Shown in pieces: positions 26,643 to 39,355 of a stretch of DNA of 64,000 nt (position 1 is the stretch's first letter; the number at the start of each line of letters is the position of its first letter). The DNA lies in the NCBI GenBank assembly GCA_013399695.1, contig VXAU01003736.1, positions 199,452-263,451 on the forward strand, in the 5' to 3' direction. Under the pieces are notes generated by a model. That model was not told the DNA's origin and searched no databases. It was given only the letters and a program-made list of their open reading frames with translations. This DNA comes from Formicarius rufipectus (Eukaryota > Chordata > Aves > Passeriformes > Formicariidae). The translations under genes and the position numbers were made by a program.

Positions 26643-27470
26643 CACCATCATCATCATCACCATGGCTAGACTTTGCGAATGAAGATTTGGGAGGGTTTTA
26701 CCCACGTTTGCTGCAAGCACGCTGATGGCTGATAAGGTCAATGCAAGATAGGCAAGTCTCATTGCAAAAGGCACAGCAGAAAGTCTCCATAGCTGGCACT
26801 GTCAAGGCACGGTTCTTTCTGCATTGTCTTTTCTCCTCCAGACTGATTCTGCGTGCGGTTTCAAAGGAGACAGCAGCGTTATAGATTGTGTGTCTCCACA
26901 TCTCCCAGTTGGAGGCCAGAGTGGACCACTGATGGTGGTCAATATGGCCAAGGCTGAGGTGTTGTTTCAGGCAGTCCTTGTATCTCCTCTTTGGGGTTCC
27001 TCTCTTGAGGCAGCTAGTGGTGAGTTCACCATAGAGCACAATCTTAGGGAGGTGGTGATCCTCCACCCTGGAGACATGCCCTGCCCAGCGCAGCTGCGTT
27101 CTCAGCAGCATGGCCTTGATACTGGTGACCAGAACGGACACATTAGTATCAGGCCAGTCGATGTTAAGGATTGTATGGAGGCAGCGCTGGTGGAAGCGTT
27201 CAAGGAGTCGCAGGTGGTGGCGGTAGATGACCTAAGATTCAGATCCATATAGAAGAGTAGGCAGTGCAATGGCTCTGCAGACACTGATCTTTGTACTTGT
27301 CTTCAGGTGTTTATTGTGCCAGACTCTTGTATGGATTTTTCCAAAAGCTGTTTGCCTTTGATAACCTGTTGTCAATCTCTTTGTCAATCTTACCATTCAG
27401 GGAAATGATGATTCCCAGATAAGTGAACTGCTGGACTGACTTAACCTCTGAATTTTTCACTATATTGCAC
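26643..27470 (-). mobile_element. Non-CR1 LINE remnant: C-terminal part of ORF2, broken
   Basis: On the minus strand this encodes the end of a non-LTR retrotransposon ORF2. Reading 5' to 3' (27470 to 26640), there is an EVKSVQQFTYLG block (the YLG motif after the reverse-transcriptase palm), then ALPTLLYGSES, RLLERFHQRCL, LRWAGHVSR near 27090-27065, GTPKRRYKDCLKQ, and a C-terminal C-x2-C-x12-H-x3-C zinc-knuckle-like motif near 26777-26710. The last 147 codons (27141-26698) are open. Upstream the frame is broken by an in-frame TAG (27234-27232) and by a frameshift near 27345. After the stop codon the element ends in an ATG/TGATG microsatellite (CAT repeats at 26645-26660 on the + strand). This end type and the zinc knuckle suggest an RTE-like clade, but I cannot place it firmly. 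It is clearly not CR1. Confidence 0.85.
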
Positions 27471-27788
27471 AGTTATATAGTCATTTCTACATCAGTGAAA
27501 TTGTGTAAGCCATTGTTACCACTAAATAATTCCAGGATTTTAATACTTTATAGCTACTTTTATTGGATTTATTTTTAATTGGGGCATGTATAATTTTTCT
27601 GAAATGTCTCTGGATTTTTTAAGTCTTCCTTTTTTTCTCTCTCTCTTAGTTCCCCATTATAAGGAATGGGATTGTTGCCACTTTCAGCAGAGCATAGATG
27701 CATCTTTTCTCTTTATGAATACAAGACAAACTTTCCCCAATAACACGGTTTTCATATGTAGGTAAACATGGTTGCCCTCAGTGGAAAT

Positions 27789-28690
27789 CATCATAGAATG
27801 ATAGAATCATAGGACGGCTTGGGTTGAAAGGGACCTTTAAGATCATCTAGTTCTGCTCTTCCTGCCATCATCAGGGACGCCTTTCACTACAGTAGGTTGC
27901 TCACAGTCCCATCCAGTCCAACCTTGAACACATCCAAGGATGGGGCATCCACAACTCCTCTGGGCAACCTGTTCCAGTGTGTCGCCACTGGCCCAGTAAA
28001 GAATTTTTCCATTCAAGTACTTGAAGAACTCAATTACATCACCCTTAATCCTTCTCTTTTCCGGGCTGAACAAACCCAATTCTCTCAGCCTCCAACCCTC
28101 TAATTATCTTTGTGGCCCTCCCCTGGACTCACTTCAATAACTCCTTGTCCTTGCCGTGCTGAGGGTCCTGGAGCTGGACACTGCACTGCTGGTGGGGCCT
28201 CACCAGAGCAGAGTGGAAGGAAAGAATCACTTCCTCAACCCGCTGGCCACACTGCTTTTGATGCAGCCCAAGACACAATTGTCTTTCTGTGCTGCAAGTG
28301 CATATTGATGGATCATGTCCAGCCTCTCATCCATCAGCACTCCCAAGTCCTTCACACCAGGGCTGTCTTGATCTGTTCATCCCCAAGTCTGTGTTGATAC
28401 AGCAGTTGTCCTGTCCCAGCTGCAGCAACTTGCACGTGGTCTTGCTAAACGTAGTGAGATTCTCATGGACCCACTTCTCGAGCTTGTCCAGGTCCCTCTG
28501 AATGATGTTCTGCCCTTCAAGTGTGTTAACAACACCACTCAGCATTGTATCATCTGGAAACTTACTGAGGGTGCAGTTAGTCCCTTCATATATGTCATTA
28601 ATGAAGACACTAAACAACACTAGTTCTAATATGGACTCTGAGCCACTGACCAGTACCCTCTAGATGTAACCATCCAACTAATTTCACATC
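27789..28690 (-). mobile_element. CR1 LINE fragment with part of the reverse transcriptase
   Basis: The + strand starts CATCATAGAATGATAGAATC and proceeds through the standard CR1 3' sequence in antisense. On the minus strand, 28620-28327 retains reverse-transcriptase sequence: LFSVFINDIYEG, then CTLSKFPDDTML, where the catalytic F-A-D-D box reads F-P-D-D, then RDLDKLEKWVHENL. The copy is about 900 bp, 5'-truncated and carries frameshifts. It begins about 320 bp after the non-CR1 LINE remnant. The edges are approximate. Confidence 0.93.
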
Positions 28691-29207
28691 CAAGAAATTA
28701 TGACTTTCTCCTTCTAGCTGCCCCTGTAGGGAGAGTAATGTGAACAAAGGTCAGCAGAGAATTAATAGGATGGTCTGGACTATGTTAACACATAGGGCAA
28801 AAACATAGAGAAGAGTGTGGGGACTGAGATAGATGCCAACACAGAGAGGATTCTGTGAGTAGGAGTCAGGCTGTGTGTGGTACAGAGAAATATGAGATGG
28901 GGGAGCTGACAGTGCAGGGGAACAGAATGGGCAAGAGATTGATGGGAAAAGGAGGAAAATGCAAGGGGCGGGAACATGTCTGAATAACCTTCAGAAGGTT
29001 AGAAGCTGGTAAAGATTGAGAAGGTGCTTTTACCTATCCCTTTTGAACAGCGAGTAGGAAAACCTGACTGCACATGTGTTTGCAGCTATAGAGTTGTAAG
29101 CTTGAGAGGAACACTTGAATTCAGCCTTCCTGGGATGAAGAATTAAGATTCAGGAGGGAGGTCAGAAATGTAAGCAATTGTATTTTAAGGATGTTGTGAT
29201 GGCTAAC

Positions 29208-29299
29208 TTTGTTTGTTTGTTTGTTTTTGTTTGGTTTTTTTGTTTGTTTTTTGTTTGTTTGTTTGTTTTGTTTGTTTTGTTTTGGTTTTTTTTTTGGTC
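29208..29299. repeat. (TTTG)n-rich simple repeat
   Basis: About 90 bp consist almost entirely of TTTG and TTTTG units, interrupted by longer T runs. No adjacent retroposed body is recognised, so I list it as a simple repeat. Confidence 0.85.
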
Positions 29300-32200
29300 A
29301 TCTCATCCCTGGTGCTGAGTAGAAACTGTTTACAATACTGAAAATTAAAATCTTTGTTAAGTGCACAGCAGGGGATAATGAGAGCTCCTCCCTTTCTTTT
29401 CTCTCTGCATTGGTGTGTATTTGTGTTTCTCTTTAATACCCTGGTAGTTCAGACTCATTTATGGTATAATCCCAGTATTAAACTGTAGGGAGGAAATTAC
29501 CAGGTTTCAATCCTACTGAACTTTCTCCTCTCAGTACCAGGTGACTTGATTAGAAATTACTGTTCTTGTGACACAAGGAATTACTGAACAGATTGTGTAT
29601 CAATTCTTCACTGGACATAACATTGGTTAAATGAAAAGATTTTGATGTCTTTTGAGAGGAAGCACAAGAATATGAGTCTTTTGCTTTTATAAATTAGTTA
29701 ATTTACTAAGACTTTACACTGCAGAATTATTAATGTATCTAATAAGCCTAATACTAATCTATTTTACCTTATACCAACATATGGACAGAAACTGCCTCAC
29801 TGCTGTGAGACAACTCTGATTTTTGCTAGGGTAAATTACTTCAGAATGACTCCATCCATAATATATTATATAAGTTGATCATTCAAATTCTCTCATGACT
29901 AATCACAACAAACATGCAAGAGTGTAATGATCTAAGGAGAAATTTGCTTAAATAAAATAAATTCTTTCCAACAATTTCCTTCCTGTGGCTCTTAGGGCTC
30001 CTTCAGTTATCACAGTAAGATCTGGCCCTGCAATTTCTCCTTCCCTTCTGGAAAGGTCTTTTACTCCCCACTGCCTTGTGACCCTCCATTTCTGTGCATA
30101 CCCCTCACCCCATCACAGTTTTTTGGTGTTCCCAGGCACTCCGCTTGAGACAGCAGTTTCCTGCTTGAGGACCAAAGGAGAAAAACAGCTTTTTCCTGTT
30201 TAATAACTCACATGAGATTGTTACCCCTGCAAATATAAGTCATAGCTGTCCCCATGCTATTGCAGAGAAGTTAGATGAGTGGGTGGGAGTGGTTTTATGA
30301 GGTCTTGTTCCCCTTCTCTGACTTCCAGCCCTGTGGAGTCAGAGGAAACACTGGGCACAGAGTCCTGATTCAGGTAAGCATGCGGTGAGCTGCCTTCATG
30401 CTGAACTGGTATGTTAGAGTAGGCCTGAGATGCCTACAAAGGTAAAGAGAAAGGAATAAATGCAGCACTACCCAACCAGTAAGGCTTAGCACAGCTTAAC
30501 TCAATAGAGGCTTTCTGGGAACACGTTCAGGAATCTGCTGTTAATTCATTTGCTTTCTCGCTGGTGGACAGAGGACTGAATCCTGCCTGCTCTTGCTGTA
30601 GTCACTGGCAAAATTCCTCTCAATCATAAAGTTCACAAGATAAGACTTGTCTCCCTGCTATCTTTTCCTTTCACCACCTGTTTTCACACCTGTGTTTACA
30701 CAGGCTTCCCTTCATTCAGTAGCCTAGATGTATGTGCCAGGAAATTTAACTCCTTTTCTCCTGTTTTTAACAGATATTATGTTAGAGCTGAAGGAATGGT
30801 GATACTGGTAGTGATATCCAAACTGAGTGAGTAGGAAGTACAGGTTTATTTTTATTAATTAGGTCTGAGGGCCCTGTGGAGGTTTCATTGCACTAGTAGT
30901 TGAGAATTTCCTAATTCCTGTAGGCAAGTGTGCAATAATTCATGCTGCCCAGTTAGTGATGTATCCATTGCAGATCCTCCTCTCCATTGTTTTTTTTCCC
31001 CCCATTGAAAATCCCAATGGTATCGTGCCAGTTGAAGTCAGTAGATAAATCAATTTTTAGATGAACTAAAATTCATATAATTTAAAAATATTTTTTTCTA
31101 TCGAATTCCAGGTATGTGGAACATGAAGAAATGCATGTGATTTTTTAAAAAACTCTTTTTATGCTATGTATATGAGACTTACTGTGTGTGAATATGAAAA
31201 TGTCTTGGCCTGTCTCTTGCACTGTAATAAGAAACAAATATATTGTATGTTTTATTTTACTTGCTCAAATGCAAATATCACTAACTGTGCTTCATGTCAT
31301 CATTCATCTAGCCAATTTATATAGAAACCAGATTCTCATTGCCATCTTCCCAGACAATATCCCAGAGACATATTATAGCATCTTTCTTTTTGTTTATTTT
31401 TTAAAACATATAGTTCATGGAATGCTTTCAATTTTAAATGTTTTATTTTGCTTAAATTATTTCATGCAGTTTTAACATTTACCCTTCTGCACTTGAAAGG
31501 CTAATAAACTGTATCTTGCATTCACTTCAGCTTGTAGAAGGCCAATTAGACAGAACTTCTTTGACCTACCTATTATTTATGGAGCTTTTCCTCCTTTCGG
31601 AACAGTAACTGTCAGTATATTTTAGACCAGTGCAGTGGAAAATAATACCATGGGAAATGTTGAGTCACTTCAGATTATATTTTGCCACTTACTTTTTTTC
31701 TGGGTACACTATAAGTGCTTCCTTTTGATAGAATACTTTAGAAGATTTGCATTATAATACCAATTATAAATGGAAAAAATTCCTTTGAAGTGCTTTACAT
31801 ATGGACAGTATGATACGATATATAATTTTACATTTCAAAAAAATACTGCATATGGCTACTCCTTATTCAAGGTAGATAAAATCTCTCAATAGTCATGCTA
31901 TAATTCAAATAATTAATTATAAGTAGCCTCCTTGAGGTGTAATTATTCATATTCTTAATGGCAAGGGCATAATTAAATGCTTTAAAGGAGCAGGATCTCC
32001 AGATCTCCATACCAACTCAATTGTAAAACACTTTTCAAGTGAACAGTATAGGACAATTTTTCTAAAAGTACTGGCTGCAAGAGGGCCTAAAAATTAAATG
32101 CTTTTTTGGCACAGACTAGTCTGCCATTTTGAGAACACAATTCCTCATGATATTGCATTTTCTTGTTCTGCATTATGTTGTTCTTTTGACAGCAGTTTTA

Positions 32201-32616
32201 TATTGAAAGTACTGTTCAGTCAGAAGGACTTCTTGCTATTCAAACACAATATTATCTTTAAAATTCCAAAAGGCTTTTTAGTAGGATAGAATGAAAATAA
32301 CTTTCTCTGTTATGCTAAAAGGTAGAAGTGGGTTTGGGTTTAGGAGTTTTACTAGTTAGCAAAAGTAAATACAAATTTAACAGTATTCATAACGGTAACA
32401 CAAGCAATAACTCTTGCAATTCAAAGCAGTAACTATAATTCTAATTCTGCAAATTCATGTACAGTATACATTTTTAAATTATACATAACTAGACACAAGT
32501 GAAACACCTCATGGCATAGCTTTGGAAATCTGACGTGGCCAAGACTAGATAAGCCGGAAAAGGATTTTACAAGTATCTTCAATTTTATACAGTGGAATTT
32601 TAACGAAATATTTGAG

Positions 32617-32640
32617 TTTAGATTAAATATTTAATCTAAA
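32617..32640. repeat. Perfect 24-bp AT-rich palindrome
   Basis: The arms TTTAGATTAAAT and ATTTAATCTAAA are exact reverse complements with no spacer. Symmetry ends at the flanking G and T. A further ATTTAAT follows directly. No function is assigned. Confidence 0.93.
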
Positions 32641-33234
32641 TATTTAATTCAGAACTGACAGTTCCTGATCATTTTTTTTAATTATTTAATGGATAAAAAA
32701 GAAGTGCAATATTTTTTTAGTCTTTGAATTTAAGTTGAATAGTTTAATTTGTAACTGTTACTGTTTGCCAAACTCAAGATGACAGCAGCATACCACTGAA
32801 CACTTAAGAAACTAAGTATCCTTTTTTCAGTTGGGAACGAGCATCCATTTGAACAAAAGAAGGAGTAAATGAATTACACAATATCACTTTTGGCCTTTGA
32901 CACAGCCATTATGAAACCGAAATCTGCACTTAGGCACATTGTCTAGAATCTAAGTTTAATTAATATATTTGTAAAGAAAATAAAATTAAGATTAAATTAT
33001 GATCTTTTACAAGATAATAAATAGACTACTTTAGTCTCTCTCGGTAGAAAGAACACTTTATTAAAGTAGAAGAAAAACATACGGATGCTCTGTTATAAAT
33101 AGCAATGAACATATATACACTTGCATTTCTATTTTAAAAAATTACCCTAAACTTCTGTTCTATCAAACAGAGCTTTCTCAGAAGAATTTTGAGTTAACAC
33201 TAAAAATTAGGCAGCATGTAAGAAATTATAGTAA

Positions 33235-33345
33235 GACTACACGTGGCAGTCAGTGCCATGGTCTAGTTGACATGGCGGTGTCATGCCTCGATGATATCAG
33301 AAGTCTTTTCCTACCTAACTTGATTCTGTGATTCTGTTACTGTCT
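33235..33345 (+). mobile_element. Short CR1 3'-end fragment
   Basis: Diagnostic blocks are GTGCCATGGTCTAGTTGACA, TCGATGATATCAGAAGTCTT, TTCCTACCTAACTTGATTCT and the terminal GATTCTGTGATTCTGTTACT. Only about 110 bp of the 3' end remain, and the 5' edge is approximate. Confidence 0.88.
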
Positions 33346-35391
33346 TTTGTTTGTTTTAGTCATGAACACTTGGCCACAGCTATGATCAGTACCTTTACCC
33401 AAAAAAAGGCAAAGACAGGTCAGGATGGAAAATAAAATGTCTCTGGTGAAGTAACTTTTTATATAGGCAGTTTTGTTCTGCCCATGTGTATTTAATGTAA
33501 AAGTACTTATGACTAACAACCTTTCTGACAAGAATTCAACTATACTATCAATATATATAAAGCATATTACATTGAAATATGTTTAATAGTGTATGAGCAT
33601 TGACTGTATATGAAATAGGACTTAAAAACAGTTATATATGAGTCTTGTCAAAATATGCAAAAGCTATTAGAAAATTACTGAAAAAGATTGACTTATTGCA
33701 GCTAAATGTGCCTTGAGAAGTAGTATATGCTCAAAATTTCTTTTTCCACATCAACATTTATTTATATCACAGTAGATAATATTTTAAAGGTTCTGCCAAG
33801 TTTTTTTTTTAATGAATTTCACATGAAAATATTAAGAGGACTGGAGTGACCATCTCAAAACATCCACATTAGTTGCACATCACTCTGCTATTTTCAGAAC
33901 TGCTATAAAGTATTATATTTAAACTTATTCAAGGAAACAGACTGATTAAAAGCAAGTTGCTTCAAGAAACAGGTTTCTCCATGATAAGTGGCATGAAAGG
34001 CACATTTGGAGCTAGGTAAAGAAGGGCACATACTCTTAGGCTTGTTGGCAAACCCTAAATAAATATTAAATGTTTTTTAAAATGAGTATTTCCACATAAA
34101 GTCTATCAAATTTGGGGTCAGTGAAAGCTAGGCAATTCTTTTCAGATTAATAATTTTTCCTCAAGGAAATTTTTGCTCTCTCCTTTACTGTTTTTACTTT
34201 AAATTAAATAAAGCATGATAAATTAAACAATTAACATGCTGAGAGCTCATGACTCAGGCTCATCAGAGACAGAAATTTGAAATTACTTCAAACAACTAAC
34301 CTATGAGGTTTGCTTTTTGTTTGTTTGTTCGGGGTTTTTTTAATGGGATGACTAATAAAAGGAAAACTATCACAAATTCAAATAGGTATATTTAAATTAG
34401 GTTTAGATAAATAATTCAAAAAGGGACAGGAGACTGAAACTGAGATATCAGCGAATTTGTTTTAATTCTAATTGGCCATTTTCATTCCCTCTTCAAAACA
34501 GTAATCACTCAGTCATGTATCCGGGCCTCTTTTATTAACCACCTCTCCAACTGAAGAACCCAGGTATCTGAAAGCAACTCTGCAATTACTGACACTTTTT
34601 AAATGGAGAGGTCATGCAGGCAATATCTGCTAACTCAGATTGCCTTGTCTGCAATTTCATATTTAGTGTAAATAAGATGGCAAAAGGTGCATTTTTTTTT
34701 CATAGCTTTCTTTGGGACAGTACAGATTACAAATCTGGTTGTAAAAGGCAGGAATTATCTCCATTTTCCTTCCTCCTTAAGTTCTCTCTTTTGCTTCAGT
34801 GATGTTCCTGTTGAGCAGTGACTATATTTTAGGGTTCCTTAAATGTAAGACTGAATGTTTTAGAGCAGAGGTTACTGAAACTCATTTAGTTGACACAAAC
34901 TACATTCTGATTAATTTTAAGACCTGGTGGCAATTATTTTAGTAACTAGAAAAAAAATAGCATATTCTCAAGTTTATCATTCTGTGTACTAGTAGGACTA
35001 TATTGAAAGATTAAAAGAATGCATTAAAATGTTAGGAAAAACTACAGATAAATGCTTTTAATGTTTTCTAGAGCTTAATAAAGAGAAAAGGAAACAGAAA
35101 TGCAGAGGAGAAGTAAATTAATATGTTATCATTTGAAACAGCTTCTCCCATTTTCTGTATTGGAGAGTCTTAACATCGAACTGGGAAATCACTCAATTTC
35201 TGAAAGAACAGGGTGCCTAGAAGCTGATTTTTTTAATTATTTTTTAATTAATTGAATTTTATACAGTCTTTTCCTAAAGAAAAAAACTATTACTGTTGTT
35301 ACATGTTGTAAACCTAGGAGCAGAGTACCATGTGCTGAAGGTCCCTGCCTGTGCCTGGCACACCAAGAAAGGGCCCATTGACTAGTCTCTG

Positions 35392-35428
35392 CTCAGTGGA
35401 CAACTTCAATGGCTTGATGGAAGTAAAG
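35392..35428 (+). other. Intronic sequence resembling part of the next HCN1 exon
   Basis: The 18 bases CTCAGTGGACAACTTCAA (35392-35409) are identical to 40563-40580 in the downstream exon. In the same frame the intron copy reads SVDNFNGLMEV against [11 protein letters not shown] in the exon. It then hits a stop within a few codons, and no splice site flanks it. It may be a decayed duplicated exon piece or a chance match. Confidence 0.35.
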
Positions 35429-36957
35429 AACTATTGATCTTTGCAACATGCCAAGTAGTTGCTCTTATGAAGAGTTATGTTAGCAAGTAGGAATAGCCTA
35501 AACCTCATAGTTGTGGGAAGCTTACTCTGAAGACTCACCAGATGAGTGAATGGAAAGAGCATTTGTACATGTAAGTTTTGTCTATGATAGTTGAGTAACT
35601 CGCTGCTCTCTGTAAAATAAACAACATTTTAACCCACTGTCCTGTTCCCAGAAAACTGCTAGACTGACTGACTTTGAATTGCTTTGATTTTCCATCTTTA
35701 TTCTGTTGCTGCAAGTAACCAGATGGTCTGAATAACTGCTTGCCCATTTGAACAGCAACATATATGCCTACTACAAGATAAAACAAGTTTCCTGCTGAGG
35801 ATCTGGACCAGTAGTGAGCTGTCCTCAGCTGGAAGGACACCTCACTAGATCCTGTAATGCTAAATCTGACAGATGATGGGAAACTGTTATTACTTTGAAA
35901 AGGGACAGAAATGCATAGAAACTGCTAATTATTTTTACTTGCTTTTAATAGGGAGGGCACTATATAGCTAAAATACTATTGAATTTATTTATTCATTACT
36001 ACAAAGAAATAATTTCTACACCTAGTAAAGTAAACTTGTGCTTTAGTTCTGGTGTTTGTGTCCTTGCAGGGCAAAGCTGTGCATATAGCAATTCATTGTA
36101 TTATTTTTCCACACATTATATACTATCCTAAGCTAAGAAATATGTTCCATAGAGACAGAACTGGTTTGAATGAACAAGCTAACTACTGGACTCAACTCTT
36201 TCCTTTATCAACATAGTCTATCTGTTGGTGGACACATTTTGTCTGCAAGGCAACTTTTTATTGATATTTGAGTTTTTCAAGATTTTAATCTCTACTTGAC
36301 AGTTAATGTGACATATGAAGTTGATTAATTACATCTGGTCTATAATTTGTATGCAAAATGAACCAGTGGTGACTGGGCAGGTATACACTCAAGAGTAACT
36401 GTCCTGCTTCTCAGAGTAAAAAACGATATTTCCCAGGTCAGCATAAAGTTGAAACAGGAAATTATTGCAAGAGTGGCCAGTCAATATATACCCATCCAAT
36501 AAAGACTAAGGAAGCAATGCAACAGCGTACATCATGCTGGTGATTGGCCTCTTCCATGGCCCCAGCAGTTATTGAAGAAAAAAGTGTTTAGGAATCACAT
36601 AGCAACAGGGCAAGGGGAAAAATTATCATCTACAGTAGCATAGAAATAATGTCCACATGAACGATGAACTTGGTCTCGCCTGGAACCAAAACTGTTGTCC
36701 TTACAAAAGGCCTATTATTCCTAATTCTGTAAAATTCATCTGGTGGGCTGTGTCATTCACCTTAACACAGATTTTCCTGAAATCAGTATTCCTTACTGCT
36801 TACAGGTATGTAGAATTTCCTATCCAGAATGTTCTGTCAAATTAATGCAATAACAACCTATGAATTTCATGTTTTATGTGATACAGATATGGACAAGCTT
36901 CTTTAGAAATTCATGGCATTCCAAAAACTGAACCTGGTGCTCTGGCTGAAATACTGC

Positions 36958-37064
36958 CATAGAGTCATGGAATCACTTAAGATTGAAAAGACATTTAAAA
37001 TTACTGATTCTAGCCATTAACCTAGCATTGACAAGTCCACCACTAAACCATGTCCCATGTGTAT
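36958..37064 (-). mobile_element. Short CR1 3'-end fragment
   Basis: The + strand reads CATAGAGTCATGGAATCACT, GATTGAAAAGACATTTAAAA, then CCATTAACCTAGCATTGACA and AAGTCCACCACTAAACCATG. This is the antisense of a common CR1 3' end. It is diverged and short. Confidence 0.88.
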
Positions 37065-39273
37065 GTGCAACTGGTGATCAATTTCAGCTAGTTTAGTTAT
37101 AACCTTCAGAACAAATTTAGCTTTAAACTTCTAGCATTGCAGCAGGAAGTACATTGTATTTTAATCTTTACCATATTCTTTTGAGAGCTGAATTGTTCTG
37201 CAGGAAAGGTCTAACCATGGCAAAACACAAATTATGATTTTCATAGATGAATTAATTATATTTGTATTAAATATGGACTGTAATAACAATGGGTTTAGCA
37301 TCATTTACTGCTTTCAAATAGTCACTTTTCCTTACCGCAGTGATTGACATTTGTTTCAGAATGTTCTATGGAACAGTTGTCCGAGAGATTAAATAATTAA
37401 AGTGAAACTTGCATTAAGAATTGAATTACAGGTTCACTGTAGCCTAATACATAATTATTAACTGGAATTAAAGACATTCTTTTGTTTGGAAAGATAGATG
37501 TATTTGACACCTTGAAAGTGTCAGCATGAAGGCAATGAACCATGCCAAATGTAGATAGTAATAGTAGTAATATGCTAACACTTTATGCTAATAGAGAACT
37601 TTGTTTGTCCAAGATGTTTGAAAATAGACTATACCCTCTGTGTTTCACTACACACTCCTGTGTTATTACTGTTTGTATTTCATAGTCTATTTCAGTCAAT
37701 TGAACATCAAGGAGAGCATAATTATTGAGGGCACCTGGTGCACTTGATTCCACTAAGACGAACCTTAAGTATATAATGAATATTCTCATTACTTTGTTCA
37801 TGAAAAACAAACACTTTGACTTATTAAAATGAACACAAGTGTTTAATGGGAACATATTTCAATGTTCTATGTTCTTCCTCTCTGGTCCAAGTAAAAGAGA
37901 CTTCATATATTATGTCTTATTATGCTTGAGACTCTGTTCCAAACAAACAGCTAATAGATGTACACATACAATTAACAAACACATTAGTCTTGTGGCCAGA
38001 GTACAAATCATGCTATTAGCAAGTGTAACAAAGCACTATAGATGATGTATTGGTGACTATAATACAACTCTAATCAGTCAAGAAACGTTGCTGGAAATGA
38101 ACTACATGGGTATTCATGAGATGGTATTTTTTCTTTGAGAAGGTGTAGTTCATCTTTTGAATAAGACCATCAACTTCAGTTGAAAACACAAAGCTTCCTT
38201 GCTTGCTGAGAAAGCAGGATCTACAGTAGCAGTACCTGATCAGTTTCTTGGCATTTGGGACATTTGTCATATTCTTTATTATCTTATCTAACTAGTAGAC
38301 TCCACTGTGGTTATTAAGAGCCTTCCAAAGATATATTCTTCAACCAGAAGTTATGGTTGACAGAGTTTGCAGATTATAGTTTTCAGTGACTATTTTTTTT
38401 CCTGTTCCACTTACTTGACAAGCATAATAGAAGATGAAGGTAAGGGAAAAACCCAATTATAATTGTTTCACTAATATCCATTAATTCCATGGTCCCAGTG
38501 CCCTGTGATAAAATCTAACATTGTCTCTTCGTGGCTTCATCCTATCATTTTTGTGTAAGTAATCTAAAATACAGTGGTCAAGATTATTTAAGATGAAAAT
38601 TGTACTTTTTTTTTTTTTTCCTGCACTCTTCAAAATGATTTGGATCCAGAGACAATATTTATTTTGTTTGGGGCATTTGATGCTTTTTAAACCTAAGTAC
38701 TTTTATTTGCTGAGAGTAGCAGAAGACACCTTCTTATGTCTCTAGTACTGTTTGCAGCAATTTTAATTGAAGAAAGCTGAAAATCAAAAGGCAATCATTA
38801 GGCACACAGATTTTCCATATAGTTATCTCTAGATTCAACCCGCTATTGTAAAACCTTATTCTTTTTGAGATCTGAAGACAATTTAGGAAATGGAGCAGGC
38901 ATTCACTGCATTTAACTGCTCCCTCTGGGCAAAATGTCCTTCTCACTCTTGTAACTAAAATGCAGTGAGTTCAGTCTAAGAAGAGGTGGTCTGGGTGAAC
39001 TAGGAGTTAGGAAAGGGAAGGACTGACCTCTGTTATACCTGGCTCGCTTTTTGCAGTAAGCTGTCATTATTTCATGGGCACCAGGTTTCGTGAGGAACTT
39101 TAGGTCAAGAACTCTTATAATACTCAGTAGTCTCTCTAAATTCTCCCTAGAGCTGTTGGGGTTTAAGTACATTCTGTGCTAGTACTAGTGATCTATCCAC
39201 TGTGATTTATGCATCTTACTCCCTAAGCCTTCAGGCTTATGTGGTATGTGAAAATTCCTCAAGAGGTATGAGA

Positions 39274-39275
<2 letters not shown>

Positions 39276-39304
<29 letters not shown>

Positions 39305-39355
39305 GAAAAAAAAAACCATATTGGCACTTTGNGAAAGAACCATATTGGCACTTTG
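39276..39355. repeat. A/GA-rich tract, assembly N and small N-flanking duplication
   Basis: A poly-A run passes into GA repeats and then more A's. The N at 39332 is flanked by two exact 18-bp copies of AACCATATTGGCACTTTG (39314-39331 and 39338-39355). This is the expected appearance of two overlapping contig ends joined without merging the overlap. Confidence 0.8.

Noticed and set aside
26824..27252. A 142-codon + strand open frame
   Set aside because: It is antisense to the LINE ORF2 remnant, whose minus-strand frame carries recognisable LINE motifs.
27897..28501. Open frames of 68-95 codons on the + strand
   Set aside because: They are antisense readings of the CR1 copy at 27789-28690.
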